A stretch of 64,000 bases of DNA, from NCBI RefSeq assembly GCF_963678635.1, contig NC_087068.1, positions 18,913,872-18,977,871 on the forward strand, given 5' to 3'. The DNA is from Symsagittifera roscoffensis. Taxonomy: Eukaryota > Xenacoelomorpha > Acoela > Convolutidae. A model generated the notes under the pieces. That model was given only the letters and a program-made list of their open reading frames with translations. It was not told the origin of the DNA and made no database searches. Below, piece after piece: positions 38,901 to 50,900 of this stretch (within the stretch, counting starts at the first letter, position 1; the number at the start of each line of letters is the position of its first letter). Position numbers and translations under genes: made by a program.

Positions 38901-41900
38901 CTTTTGCATTTTTTGAAGTTGCATTTTTCATTTTTTCTTTTATTTTGATCTTAAATTATAGTTAATAATGGATTGGGCCTTTCTTATCCCCAATTCTCAC
39001 CGTAAGATTTTCAAGTTTTCTGGTTGCAAGATTTTAAGCAACATTTTTTGAGTTAATTTAGGAATTTCTAGATCTTGTTTTATAACCAAATTTTTTTTAT
39101 TGTAGTCAAATCGTTTTTGTATTTTAGGTTATTGATTCCTATGGTATTTCCAAAAAAAATTTTTTGGGATTTTTCGTTGACGATTTTTCAACAGAAATAA
39201 TTCAAGGTTTTCATTTTTTTTGTTTGAGACGTTATCTTATACTTTTTGGTTTTTGTATCGCAAAAAGTCCGAAACGCAATTTCACCTCTCTGTAATCCAT
39301 TGTTTTTGGCGATTAAATTGGTTATCTTCGTCAAAAATATTCATTATAATCCATTATTTTTGAAATAAAAGTTCATCATAATCTAATACAATTGATCGTG
39401 ATTCATTTTCTTTTTAGAACTAAATTTGAATATTCGAATTGTGCAAGAAATTCTTTACTATGTCTTTCAACTGTTATCAAAAGCAAAAAACGTAACTCAT
39501 CCAACCACTGGTTGAGGGGGGAGGCGTGGTAAAAGATGTGTGGAGTTTGACCTGTAACCCGCCTCTCGCTTCAAACCATTACACTCCGCCACGTCAACCA
39601 TTAACCTTCCCCATTACTTGAAAGTGGGTAAGGGGTTGAGAGAATGACAATTTTGGTTTTAAAAAAAACTAAGTAAAATATCAAACTGTCATGAATTGAG
39701 AGTTGAAAAGGTGGAACCAATTTAAGTATGTAAAGTCTTTGTAAAATGTGAAGCGTAAGAAATTATGAAACGTAATATGTAGCAACTGCACTAAATAAAA
39801 AATTAGATACATTTTAAATAAAATTGTAAATTTCATCAATAAACTCTCAAAAAGGCCATTATAATCATTTATAATTGACTGTAATGGATTATATGGACAT
39901 CAAAAATATTAAGATTATAATCCACTTTTAATGAATTATAATAGATTATTTTGCAATTCTTTAAATACTGTCATTAAAATGACAAATATAATCGATTAGA
40001 TCCACAAGCCTTCGGTGCGGGTAAAGAATATATATTTGTCGATCTAGTTTTTCAGTTTATATACCTGCTCATAATTTAACTTCCTGAAATCACTACAATA
40101 TTGGTACTATTGAAACTTAGTGGTTATTATCTTGGTTAAAACCATTTAATACTTGCCGCCTTAATGTATCATCTGTAAGTGTTTAAATTGCAATGGCGAC
40201 TGCTACTGTTGGTCTGACGCTTTCACTCAAAAACGATTCTTATTTTTTTTCCTGATTATGTCCCGTGGAAGTTTTGTAGAATTGTTCCGACTTGCAGGAA
40301 TATTTGTGCACGGGGTGGTTTCCAGACAAATTTTGAATTTTTAATTAGAAATTTTTCAATCTTTTGATATCATTCGAAAGGCGCTGTTGTCCTGAAATCA
40401 AATTTAAAAAATATTCCATCTGTAATTGTTTTTTGTAATGTTATGGGGATTTAAAGATAGCTGATTTGGGACAATTAACGCGCGATATATTTCGTGCTAT
40501 TAACGCGTTAGCGGAAATTTAATCCGTCTTGAAAATCGTTCGAAATTGAAATCAGGCATGCAGTTTGGTATTTTTAGTGCTGCGAGCTAGCGAGCGTAGT
40601 GCATTAGTATGACTCTACTTTTTTCCGACCTAACTCGCTTCTAAATGGCTCGTTTATGTATAATCGTTTTTACTATAATCACGAGCTGTAGCGTTGAAAA
40701 ATTGTTGTCTGCTTTATTTGTGGCTAGATTTTTCCGATTGTTAAACGTACTTTATGCGAACCCTTGGATAATATTCCTAAATCCTTTGTTATTATTATTA
40801 TTATTATTCTTATTCCGATACGTTGCACAATTTTACTAATTCCATTATGTTCATTATTTTATTTCACTTTATAAAGCTGCGTTTTTGTTGAGTTCTCGCT
40901 AGTGCTTGCGAAGTATATCTTTTTGTACTAAACATAGCGTCTGGGAAGATATTTAAAAAATTAAAAGAATTTTGTTTGAGTTTTTTCGTTTTTTGAAATT
41001 TTCATCAATTTTTCTAATGCAAACACTACTCTATAGACCCTAAAAGGCAGTCGGAAAATTCAAGGCTTTGCCCTGACACGAGAAGTCTTGTTATGTTTTT
41101 TACTAACTTCACTGTGTTGTGATGTTAAGTAGGATGAGGTTTCCAACATGAAATAAGAGAACGAGCTCAATTTGATCAGAAATTTCTCAATTTTTCATTT
41201 TGAATAAAGTAATGCAGAATGAATATTGCGATCACAATTGTATCAACAGTATTAAAAGAGACTGCTCATATCATGGCAAAGCCCTGAATGTTCCGACTGC
41301 ACATTAACTGTTCTCTAACTCAAAAAGCGAATTTTTGTAATTACGAGTTGTAGGCTAATACTGTCCATTTTTAAGTGTTCAATTATGAAAAATTGATGGA
41401 ATCAATAAGACCAATTAGCTTGTCTCAACAAAATTTAGAACGTTACGTAGCAGAAAAAAAACAATCGCTGAATCATATTCGTCAGTACGAGGAAATTGAC
41501 TATTTTAACCAATCAGCATCGAGACAAAGAAGCAAACGTACGAAATAAATAATTTTTACTGTATTTACTTTTTTGTCTTCATTCTGATTGTTAATTTAGC
41601 ATTTGTCTACTAACTGACGAGTTTTGAATACGACTACTTACAGGCCGCACTCTCAATTTGGAACGATTTGTAGTGCGGGATAATTCGCCAAGTTTAAATA
41701 ATGCGCGTTACAATTAAGCATCAAAGTGTAAAGCGAGCACTTTAGCTAGTTTCATGTCAGGTTAATATAGTAGTGTGTGATTTCGGTGGGGCTCACGAAG
41801 ACCCAAGGATCGATCCACCGAGAGAACATTTTTTTTGAAAATTGATCTGCAAAGAAAAAGCACACCGTGCATATATATTCCTCACTTTCTTCGAAAAGTC

Positions 41901-44900
41901 GGAATAAAAAAGGTTCGCTATTCTGGCCTCAATTTACTTATCATAATTGAAACCTACAATAATGTAATTTAGAATGAAATAAATTAATGAAAGAATTCTA
42001 ATTGAATTGGGGTTAAATACCGTGACGTTAAATTAAATGCAGTATGCTGAAAAGATATGGGCTTAATAAAACGCGGGCTTTACATGCCGGCCACCAAACC
42101 AGTTTTTTTGGTGTTACAATTATGGTTTGTTAAGGTTGTTAAGTCTTGTACTCTATGGTAATATTATGTGTTTTAGGTTTTGACAGAGATGGGTCTGTGC
42201 TACCAGTACAACTCCAACGCGACCTGGGACGAAGAGACTAAGTCGTACCAGTTCAAGAAGGTGTTCAAGGGAGGGGCTGGCAATGGACTCAAGATGCTAC
42301 TGGTCACGGAAGAGGACGAGTATCTCCCTCCTCAGATCGAAAGCTTCGGTGAGAGACAATTCGCAAGGGAAATTCCGATCGACTTTGAACCTTTATGTTA
42401 TTAGTCAATGCAATAATTGCAAAATGATGTTCTTATGACTACTTCTGGAGAAACATACCGCATAAATTTCAAACTACGGTTCAAATTTATGCAAAATTTG
42501 AATAAGGATAGCCGGTTGCTGTGCAAGTTCCCACCATATTCCTTAAACTATAAAAAGTTCTTCAGATTATTAAGTTTTCATTATTAAGATCATCAAATTT
42601 TTTCTATTTTGCACAATATTTTACAAACTTTTATTGCTAGTGAAGTGCCAAATAAACTTTTCAAAATTAGTTTGCATTTAGAAAAATTAAGTTTTTCAAG
42701 CCTAAATTACGAATTTAACTAATTATATTTACTTTATTCGGTCAAAGTTAGACGAAAAACTAAAAATTTCAAACCGGTTTTTCTCGACACCGGTTTCAAA
42801 CCGGTTTTTCAGATTTTTTGTGGTACCTGAGTTTGCGTGAAAAATCAAAAGAACTGTTTCGACATATTTAGCCTTGGGTTAACACCAATAGTTGAGCCGA
42901 CAAAGGTCTTGAGTTTGATTTCCGCCGGGGCATTTTTGCTGACTGAAATGTTTGCTTTTTCAGATTACCGTCTCTCTGTTTGCTCTGTGTCTGCTTGTTT
43001 TCTGCAGACAGTCAGATTTTTTTGAAGTCCTTGTTTTTTCTTACATTTTTTTCTATGAAATTACTATTGTTTTCAATGGTGCAGGAAATTGACTTTTGAA
43101 TTTTTTGTATATATTTTTACCTTTTTCAGAAAATTTTTCTGAAAATTTTTAATTTTTTTTGGATTTGTCAATTCATTTTCAACTCGTATTGATTTTCAAA
43201 GTCATTGATTTTAAGATATTGCCTCTGGAGCAGATATTTCAACCAAAATGACTTTCAAAATGTGAGAGCCTCAAATTGATGTAATTTCTTCTTCGAAATT
43301 CAATGTTGGAAACTTTTCAAAAGCGAAATACATTCAAATTTCTTTTGGTTATGTTTTTAAGTGCTGATCAAAGAAGTGACAAAAATAGTTTAGTTTACTG
43401 ACTTTTTCTAAGAAAAGTCTTGAACTTTGATCACGCTTTGCATTAATTTTTCGCCGTTTGATTGGAATTTTTTGAGATTAATTCAAACTCATTTTCTGAA
43501 TCGAAGGTAAGTTACGCTCTCCTGTAGCAGAATTGAAAAAGTTCCTAAAATAGACATCAAAACTGCCAGCAGAATATAAAAATGGCTATTGAAACAGTTT
43601 TTTTATTGGGTTAGTTTTATGAAAAAATCTCATCCATTAAAGATTCTTAAATTCGCAGAATATTAACGTGATGAATTCGTAGAATAACGTAATATTAATC
43701 GATTTTTAGAACTTCGAAGTTGCAAAATGGATGGAAAAGAGCGATTTTTTTATTTCGGTTTCCTGAGTTTTTTGACATTTGTTCAATTATCAGTTGGCTA
43801 TATTTTTTAAGTGTCAATGATTTAAGTTACGAATTGAAAACGCTTATTTAGTCGTGTGGTTTTTCAGGAAAAGTTCCTGAATTTTTTTTGGCTTAAATTT
43901 GTCATTTTTTTGAGTTTGACTTGATTTCTATTTCATTCCAACTCAAACTCATTTGCCGAATGGTCTCATTTTTTGTCGGCTGGTTTGACTTGCTATGTTT
44001 TTTGGCTCTGCTTCGCCTGTGTGTCTAAAAATATAAATAATTCTGAGTGAACCGCAATATCAAATTGCTTTTTTAAATTCTTTTTAGAGACTTCTCTGGA
44101 GACTGGGTTCAAATTGGAGATCCATGACCCGGATGTGCCCCCACTGGTCCACCAGCTGGGAGTGGGAATCGCACCCGGACTGCAGACATTTGTGGTGCTC
44201 CAAAAAGAACAGGTGCGCTCTCTCCTCTACCTGTTGTCGTAATAACTTCTCATCATTTGATCTTGATGATATATTTATTATTTTAACTCTATTCTTTTCC
44301 TATAAATTACAATCGCACCCAAATTTATTCAAAGTAAAATTCTGCAAAAGATATGAAATCGTTTGATGATATTTTTTGTTCTGACGTCTCAGGGTTGTGT
44401 ACGATGAGAAAGAGAAGATAATTAGTCTACTCAGAGAATGACTTATATCGGGGTGGATAATTAAATTCTAAGGAGCTAACAGTCATCTTTAATTTATGAA
44501 TGATTATTTGTTATGAGCATTACTGAATATTCAGTTTAAAACTTATTACTCGATTCAAATTTGAAGTATAATGATTTTTTTGTGTTTTTTGGAATTGTTT
44601 TCCGCGGTCCGATTGGTATGTTTTGGGGGTCGTGTTTTGGAAATGTGATTTCTTATGCAATATTCTTGAAAGTTGTTTTCTTATATTGTTGGCAGCTAGT
44701 CTTGATCTTTTACATAACACACTTCTGTGCTAGCAAAAGGTGATCATTTTAGCTCATCATTGGGTTTTATACTTAAAAGTGTCGCTGGTTTCTTAAGAAA
44801 TATCGTTCAAAATGGCTATTTTAATATTTTGTTGATTTTTAACAAGCATTTTCATGATAGTTTTTTGTGTGCCCGCAGGTGACATACTTGACTAAACCTT

Positions 44901-47900
44901 GGGGTGAGTGTGTGAAGACATTCGAGAAGACTATCAACTTCACCAAGTACAGTGACCCCGCCTGCAGGATAGAATGTGAGACAGAACACATCGTGGACGA
45001 GTGCGACTGCAGACTCCCGTTCATGCCAGGTAGTAAAAAAAGTTGAAAAGACAGAATCAATTAAGACAGCAATCTGCAAAAAAAGAGCCATCTGCATGCA
45101 AGTTTGAATTGTTAGGTGACCTTGAGACTTTCTGTCCTAAAAAAATTAGCTTTTGTTTGGAAAAATAGGTTATTTGCTCTTCACTTTGTTTTCAAAATTG
45201 CAACATCAAATAATAGACACACGACTACCATCAGTTAGTGTACTTGAATATAAGGCTCTTTTTTACCGTTTCCCACTGTCTATTTTCATCTTTGTAAAAT
45301 TTCCAATCAAATAGTTCAAATGATATGAAAATTTGAAAACATACAAAATATCTAATTCTAAAAGTGTTTTGTCTCAATGCAAAACGTTAAATTACTGTGG
45401 TTAAATTTTCTCTACTTTTCACCGTTTTTTTTTTCATTTAAGTTTCACAAACATGAGTCCAAATGCGTTCTTCTGAATAGACGTTTACTTCTCCCTTGTA
45501 TGTTTTCCGGGATTCAAGGCTCTGGATATCAGCCTTGTGTTCCGTAGTAATATCGATCCGATTTTGTAATATTCATTTTTCGGTACAACCAAAAAGACCC
45601 AATCACTGTTTGCGCTAAAAGTTCGATGCTGATTCCTGGTAAAGATGGTAAAGCGCTTGCTCATTACCATGCAGTGCTAATTCAAATTATCGGGACAGAA
45701 CGGACTGATAGCTGAAAATTGCTCGTGATCTTACTAGAATTCATAGGGTGTGCTTTGTGCTTGAAGTTAACCCAACATTTCACACTAAATGGTCTGGGTT
45801 TCAAAACAATTCTTAAAATCCAAAAATGTGCACAAAATATATTAGTTCTTTTGGAATAATTGAAAGCAAAAGACCCTTCCTGCTCAGTCAAAAATAATTT
45901 AGTAAAATTAATATATCGGCATGCAAAAAAAGTTTTTCATTAAAAAGCTATATTTTTAAACTTTTGAAAACAATCTTTTTTCTTTTTTCAGTTCTAAGCA
46001 CCAAACCCAAGAGTCAAATTGTGTGCTCGCCTGCAAAATACAAAGACTGTGCAATTGGCCGACTGAACAAAATTGAAGACGGTGAAGCGTGTGGACCTGA
46101 AACGTGCATTAAACCGTGCGAAATTTCACGCTACAAGAGCAGCATGTCGTCAGTGAAATTCCCATCCTACCTGGGTGCCATTAAATTGAGCGAAGAGTAC
46201 CCAGGAGTGTTCACGAAGAAAACAGATGGAAATAGTGATTCATCGGGACCTAAAGACGGAGAGAGTGGAGGAGAGAACTCAGAAGGCGGCGCGGGAGAAG
46301 CTGTCAGTGCGAAGGCTACTCAAGCGTACTGGAAAGGTAGAAATTTACTATTTTTTGAAGATTGTTTGTCCGCACGAAAAAGGGCAATACGTACTGCTGG
46401 ATTGCAAAAGTAGGCCTCCTTGCAATAACTCTCAGCCAGTAAGGGGATCCAACAGAACTTTGAAGTTACTCGTGTATTGTCGGTCCAGAATACGCCAGAT
46501 GGACTAATGTAGAAGATACTACTCCCTGTGTCGAGACAATTTGCAGAATAGACAACTCGCAAAAGAAGACAATTCTCAGGTTAAGAGAAAGACAGCTAAT
46601 TAAAAGAAACAGCTCGTATAAAACTCAAAGGAAAGTTATATATTTTTAATCTAAATGTGAAACAAACTAACGGTAACATACCAAAGCCTTTGAGGCGTCA
46701 AGTCAAATTGTTTTTGGTATAAAGGAATTTTACAGATCAAAGTTAAATGAAAGAGCTTCCAGCTGCAGAATTAGATAATTGATTTTGACTTTGTTGGATT
46801 TTGCACTTTCCTTACTTGGTGAATGAGTTTTAATACCGTGGCTGAGCATAACCCATTCCTAATCGAAAAACTCCATGCCATCCTTTGACCGAATTACTTT
46901 TTTTCGTTTTCATTTATCTCTTCTGTAAAGTGATTTCCTATAGCTGGTTTAAAATCTTGATTTTTTTTGTAGAAATCCACGTAGATATTTTGCTACCCGT
47001 TTTTTTTTTTTGAAAAAGTTGTGCTATTTTTGCTCATTCTCAGAGTGTTGTGGCGTATAGAGCTTCTAGTGCAAGGTTCAAGTCGCACTCAGGACTGAAA
47101 GCCAGTGCTATAAAGTAATTCAATTTTTTTAGTTTTTGGCTTACGCAAAAAAAGAAGCACCATTCCACAGAGATTTGGGGGAATTCTGTTTTCAAAGCTG
47201 AAATTGTTGCTTCTTTAAATCAGTTTAAATTTCTGAAGGTTTTAGTAGTTGGATCAGTTGGAAACGCTCCATGGTATTGCTGATGAGAGCTGCGTTGTAA
47301 AAGAAAACAAGACTGCTCGTATATAAGCGGGTGGCCCTGAATGTTTCGACAGCACTTTAAGGCCAGTTAAAAAGTTTTTTTTTTGGTGAAAAAAATTGAC
47401 GAAATGACTGAAAAAAAACACCCCACGCTCGTATAAACTCCGAAAGAATATTTTTAGCGTCTCAATTGTAGGCTCAATTGTTAATATCAAAGGAACCAAA
47501 AATTCTCATATTTATCTGCAATAATTGTTTTGAACTAAGTATAAAATTGACCGCCATTCAGTAAGTATTAAGTGGGGGTATTACGGGTTTTATTAATGGG
47601 GTTTTAAATGAGTTGTCTAAATTATTTTTTTATACGAGTTGTCTGTTTTGCAAGTTGTCTTTTGTTGCGAGAAGTCGTGTTACGACGTTACGACTAAACT
47701 CTGTTTAATTCTGCATTCTACTCTTATTAACTGCAATCAAGTGATAAGTTTTGTTTTAGGGGCCTTCTTTTGCAATCTGTAGTCAACTCATTAAGTCGCA
47801 TTGCTGCAAAATTTCCAAAAAACTGTGATTACAAAAAAAATAATCGAGAGCTTAAGATTTTGGTGACCAGAAATTGCAGTACCTCTTGCAAAGCAAAAGG

Positions 47901-50900
47901 CAGCTCTGAGAAAGGTCAAGTGAGGTTAAGAGGAATGGTTTGTTATTTTTAACCCTTTTTGTGTTCTGTTCAAGAGGTAGAGAACAAAATATCAAGTAAG
48001 TAGCTCACAATCTCGGCTGGGAAAAGACTATATTATACATAGTGACTAGTGTATACTATACTGTACTGTACCATTAAATGGGCGCACTAATTGTATTACA
48101 TGGGCGTGTCATACTGATGCTCTAACCTCTAGATTTAAATAATCATTGACATTCAAATAATCCATTTTTGTCAAAATTGTCTCAAAAAGGCGAACTTTGA
48201 TCCCTTTGGCGGCGGAAGGGTACTATATTTCTCCATTCATCTCTGAAGACCATTCAACTGTCTAAAGTTTTTGAAAATCCAATTAAGTGTATGAATCGTT
48301 CGTTTCTCTAGAGCAATACTAGCTATTTACAGGGGTGGATTTAGGAAATCGAACCCTTCCACAACTAAAGCGCCTCTCCTTGGTATTATATTACTTCTTT
48401 ATTTTTGGCTGGCCAAAGTTTTTTTTTTCAAAAGTATACGTGTCAGGTGCAAGCTACAATTTTATCAACCTTTTAAAAAATCCAAAAACAACATTAGATT
48501 TGCAACTCAAAACTGGATCTTTCGCCGAAGATAGTTTTGACTGAAAAGGGTATTTTCATGCTTCAAAAAAGATCGGAAATATTTGAATTTAGCGAACCTA
48601 AAAAGACCAGCGAGTTATTTCTTCAAAAAAATTTCCCCCTCCCCACAAGAAAATTTTAGACCGGCCCCTGATCTGCTACCTTACAAGCACAACAACACCA
48701 AAATTATAAATGTCCATGATGATAATGCAATATAAAGTTCGTTCAAAGCAAACATGTTTTTATCAACTAAAAAAAAACGTCTTCGATTAGTTGGATTTAA
48801 TTTGCTTGTTTCCACACTGCACTTTAATAATCTCTAGATAATTAATTCAGCCTAACTTTATTAACTTATTAACTTTCAAGCTAAATAGGTGCTTCCTAAT
48901 CTTTAGAGCTCTTATTTATTTCGACTAAGATCCATAGCATTCTAGAACTGTGATAGATAGACTACATAACTAATGCCAATTTCCTAAAATATCGAATAAT
49001 TTGAATTCATATATATTTTTTAAAAAGCTGATAAAAATGGTCAGCTTGTCTTCGTCAAAGCTGTTATTCGTACTCTTGGTGAGACTCTTCAATTTGCCAG
49101 ACGAAAGCTGCTTGTCGTTTTATCAGATTAATAAATACGTTCACAGCTGGTGGAGTTGTATTATGGTAGAAGCCTTTAACATTCAGTTAAATTTTTGTTC
49201 CGACCTTCGAAGAAAGTGACGGAACGTTTGTGCTCGGGGTTGTTTTTTTTTTCGAGACAATTTTCGACTTTTTAACTGGCAATTTTAGACAGAATTTGTA
49301 AGGCGCGATATATTTGGTGCTATTAACGCTAGTAATCCGACTAAGAAATCGTTCCAAATTGAATTGAAGCATGCTTTTTGATCTATTTAGTAGTTTGCTC
49401 TATTTCAAATGTATTACTTTGCACTTTACATAGCGTCTGGGGGACGATTTTTGCGGAAAAAAACTGAAAAAAAAACTAAATTTTGATTTTTTTTGAACGT
49501 TTCATTAAATTTTCTAAAGCAAATGCTACTCCATAGAAATTTAAGGGCAGTCGGAACATCCAAGGCTTCGCCTTGATACGGACGAATTTTGTTTTTGTTA
49601 CGAACTGATCTCGAATATCTAAGCGAATTGAAAGACTATTTCTAAGGATGCGGTCAGATTAAAATGTTCGAAGCTTTCACATTTAAAATTTTTTGTGGTT
49701 AAGTGTTAGGGTTAAAAATCTGCCGGCTGAATGCCATAAGAAATTCATTCAAACTACTTTGTCTGTTGAGAGATGTTTCTAGTTTTTTTAACCTTTCTAT
49801 CGCTGATTCTGAGTCTTCAAAGTTCTTAATAAAAATATATATTTTTTGTTTTTTGGATGAAATGCTTTTTATCATTCGTTTTTGCATGCGTTGAAAGTAA
49901 AAAACGTAGAGTATCTCTAATAATTTTCTTGCGCAACTGCTAGATAGCATAGATTAGCATGGATAAGGGATAAATTTAGGTCAAAATTAAACCAAAACTC
50001 TTGATCAAAACTTTTGATGACTAAGTTGATCAAAGTTGAAATACGCAGAACTGAAAAAAAATTTTGTCGCTGAGAAGGAACCAGGTCACTGAATCTACAG
50101 CTCAGCTTTTATGCAGGGATGTGAATAGTCTTAAAAAAATCAAAATTTGTGTTCATAACCGACATTTAAGTTTTTTTGTCTGCTTAATTGTTTAGCTTCT
50201 AATTTTACCGGCTAAGTACATTAGATTTTCCAAACTAAACTGTTTCTTGAGAACTGTTTTTATCAATTGATGTTTTTATCGCTTATTCTGAGCTCCCCAA
50301 ATTTGAAAGCATTTAAAAAAAAATGTTTTTTGTCTTTTCTTCTGTCAGGCAAACATTTTTTTTCTCGTCCATATTTGCATGCGTGAGAAATTAGCAAAAA
50401 AATGGAATATCTGTGATTGTTTTCATGTAAAGCTGCCCGGCAATTATCACAAGTATTTTCCAAAATAGGTCTTGATCACATCATTTTTAATGCGTGTTTA
50501 TGGGTTGATTCTTTTTCTGTTTTTTTAAAAGTTTTTTTTTAATTGTTTTTCAAATAGATTTGTGTAATCCATAATAATTTTTGAAAATTTTTCCAGTTGT
50601 TCTGGAAAATTTTTTCTAACAACTTTAAATACAGTACAGTTGTTCTGACTGCAGGTTTAATTGGAAGAAAATAATGAATTTGTAACTTCTATTTCATGAT
50701 ACTTTTTTTCAATTTAATTTTTGTGGTGCCATGCTCTTTAATTCGAAGAAGCCAAATAATTTGATGAACTCTGAACATCAAAGTTTAGCAGCTGATGAAT
50801 CCAAAAATTATTGTTAAATGTGATATCAATTTTTTCAAAACACTGAAGAAATTGTTTGAATCGTTCCTTTTCGGACTTTATGATTTTTTGCGGTAGGTTT

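Noticed and set aside
46226-46507. 93-codon ORF overlapping exon 8
   Set aside because: It is an alternative frame of ASIC exon 8, whose own frame aligns to the family.
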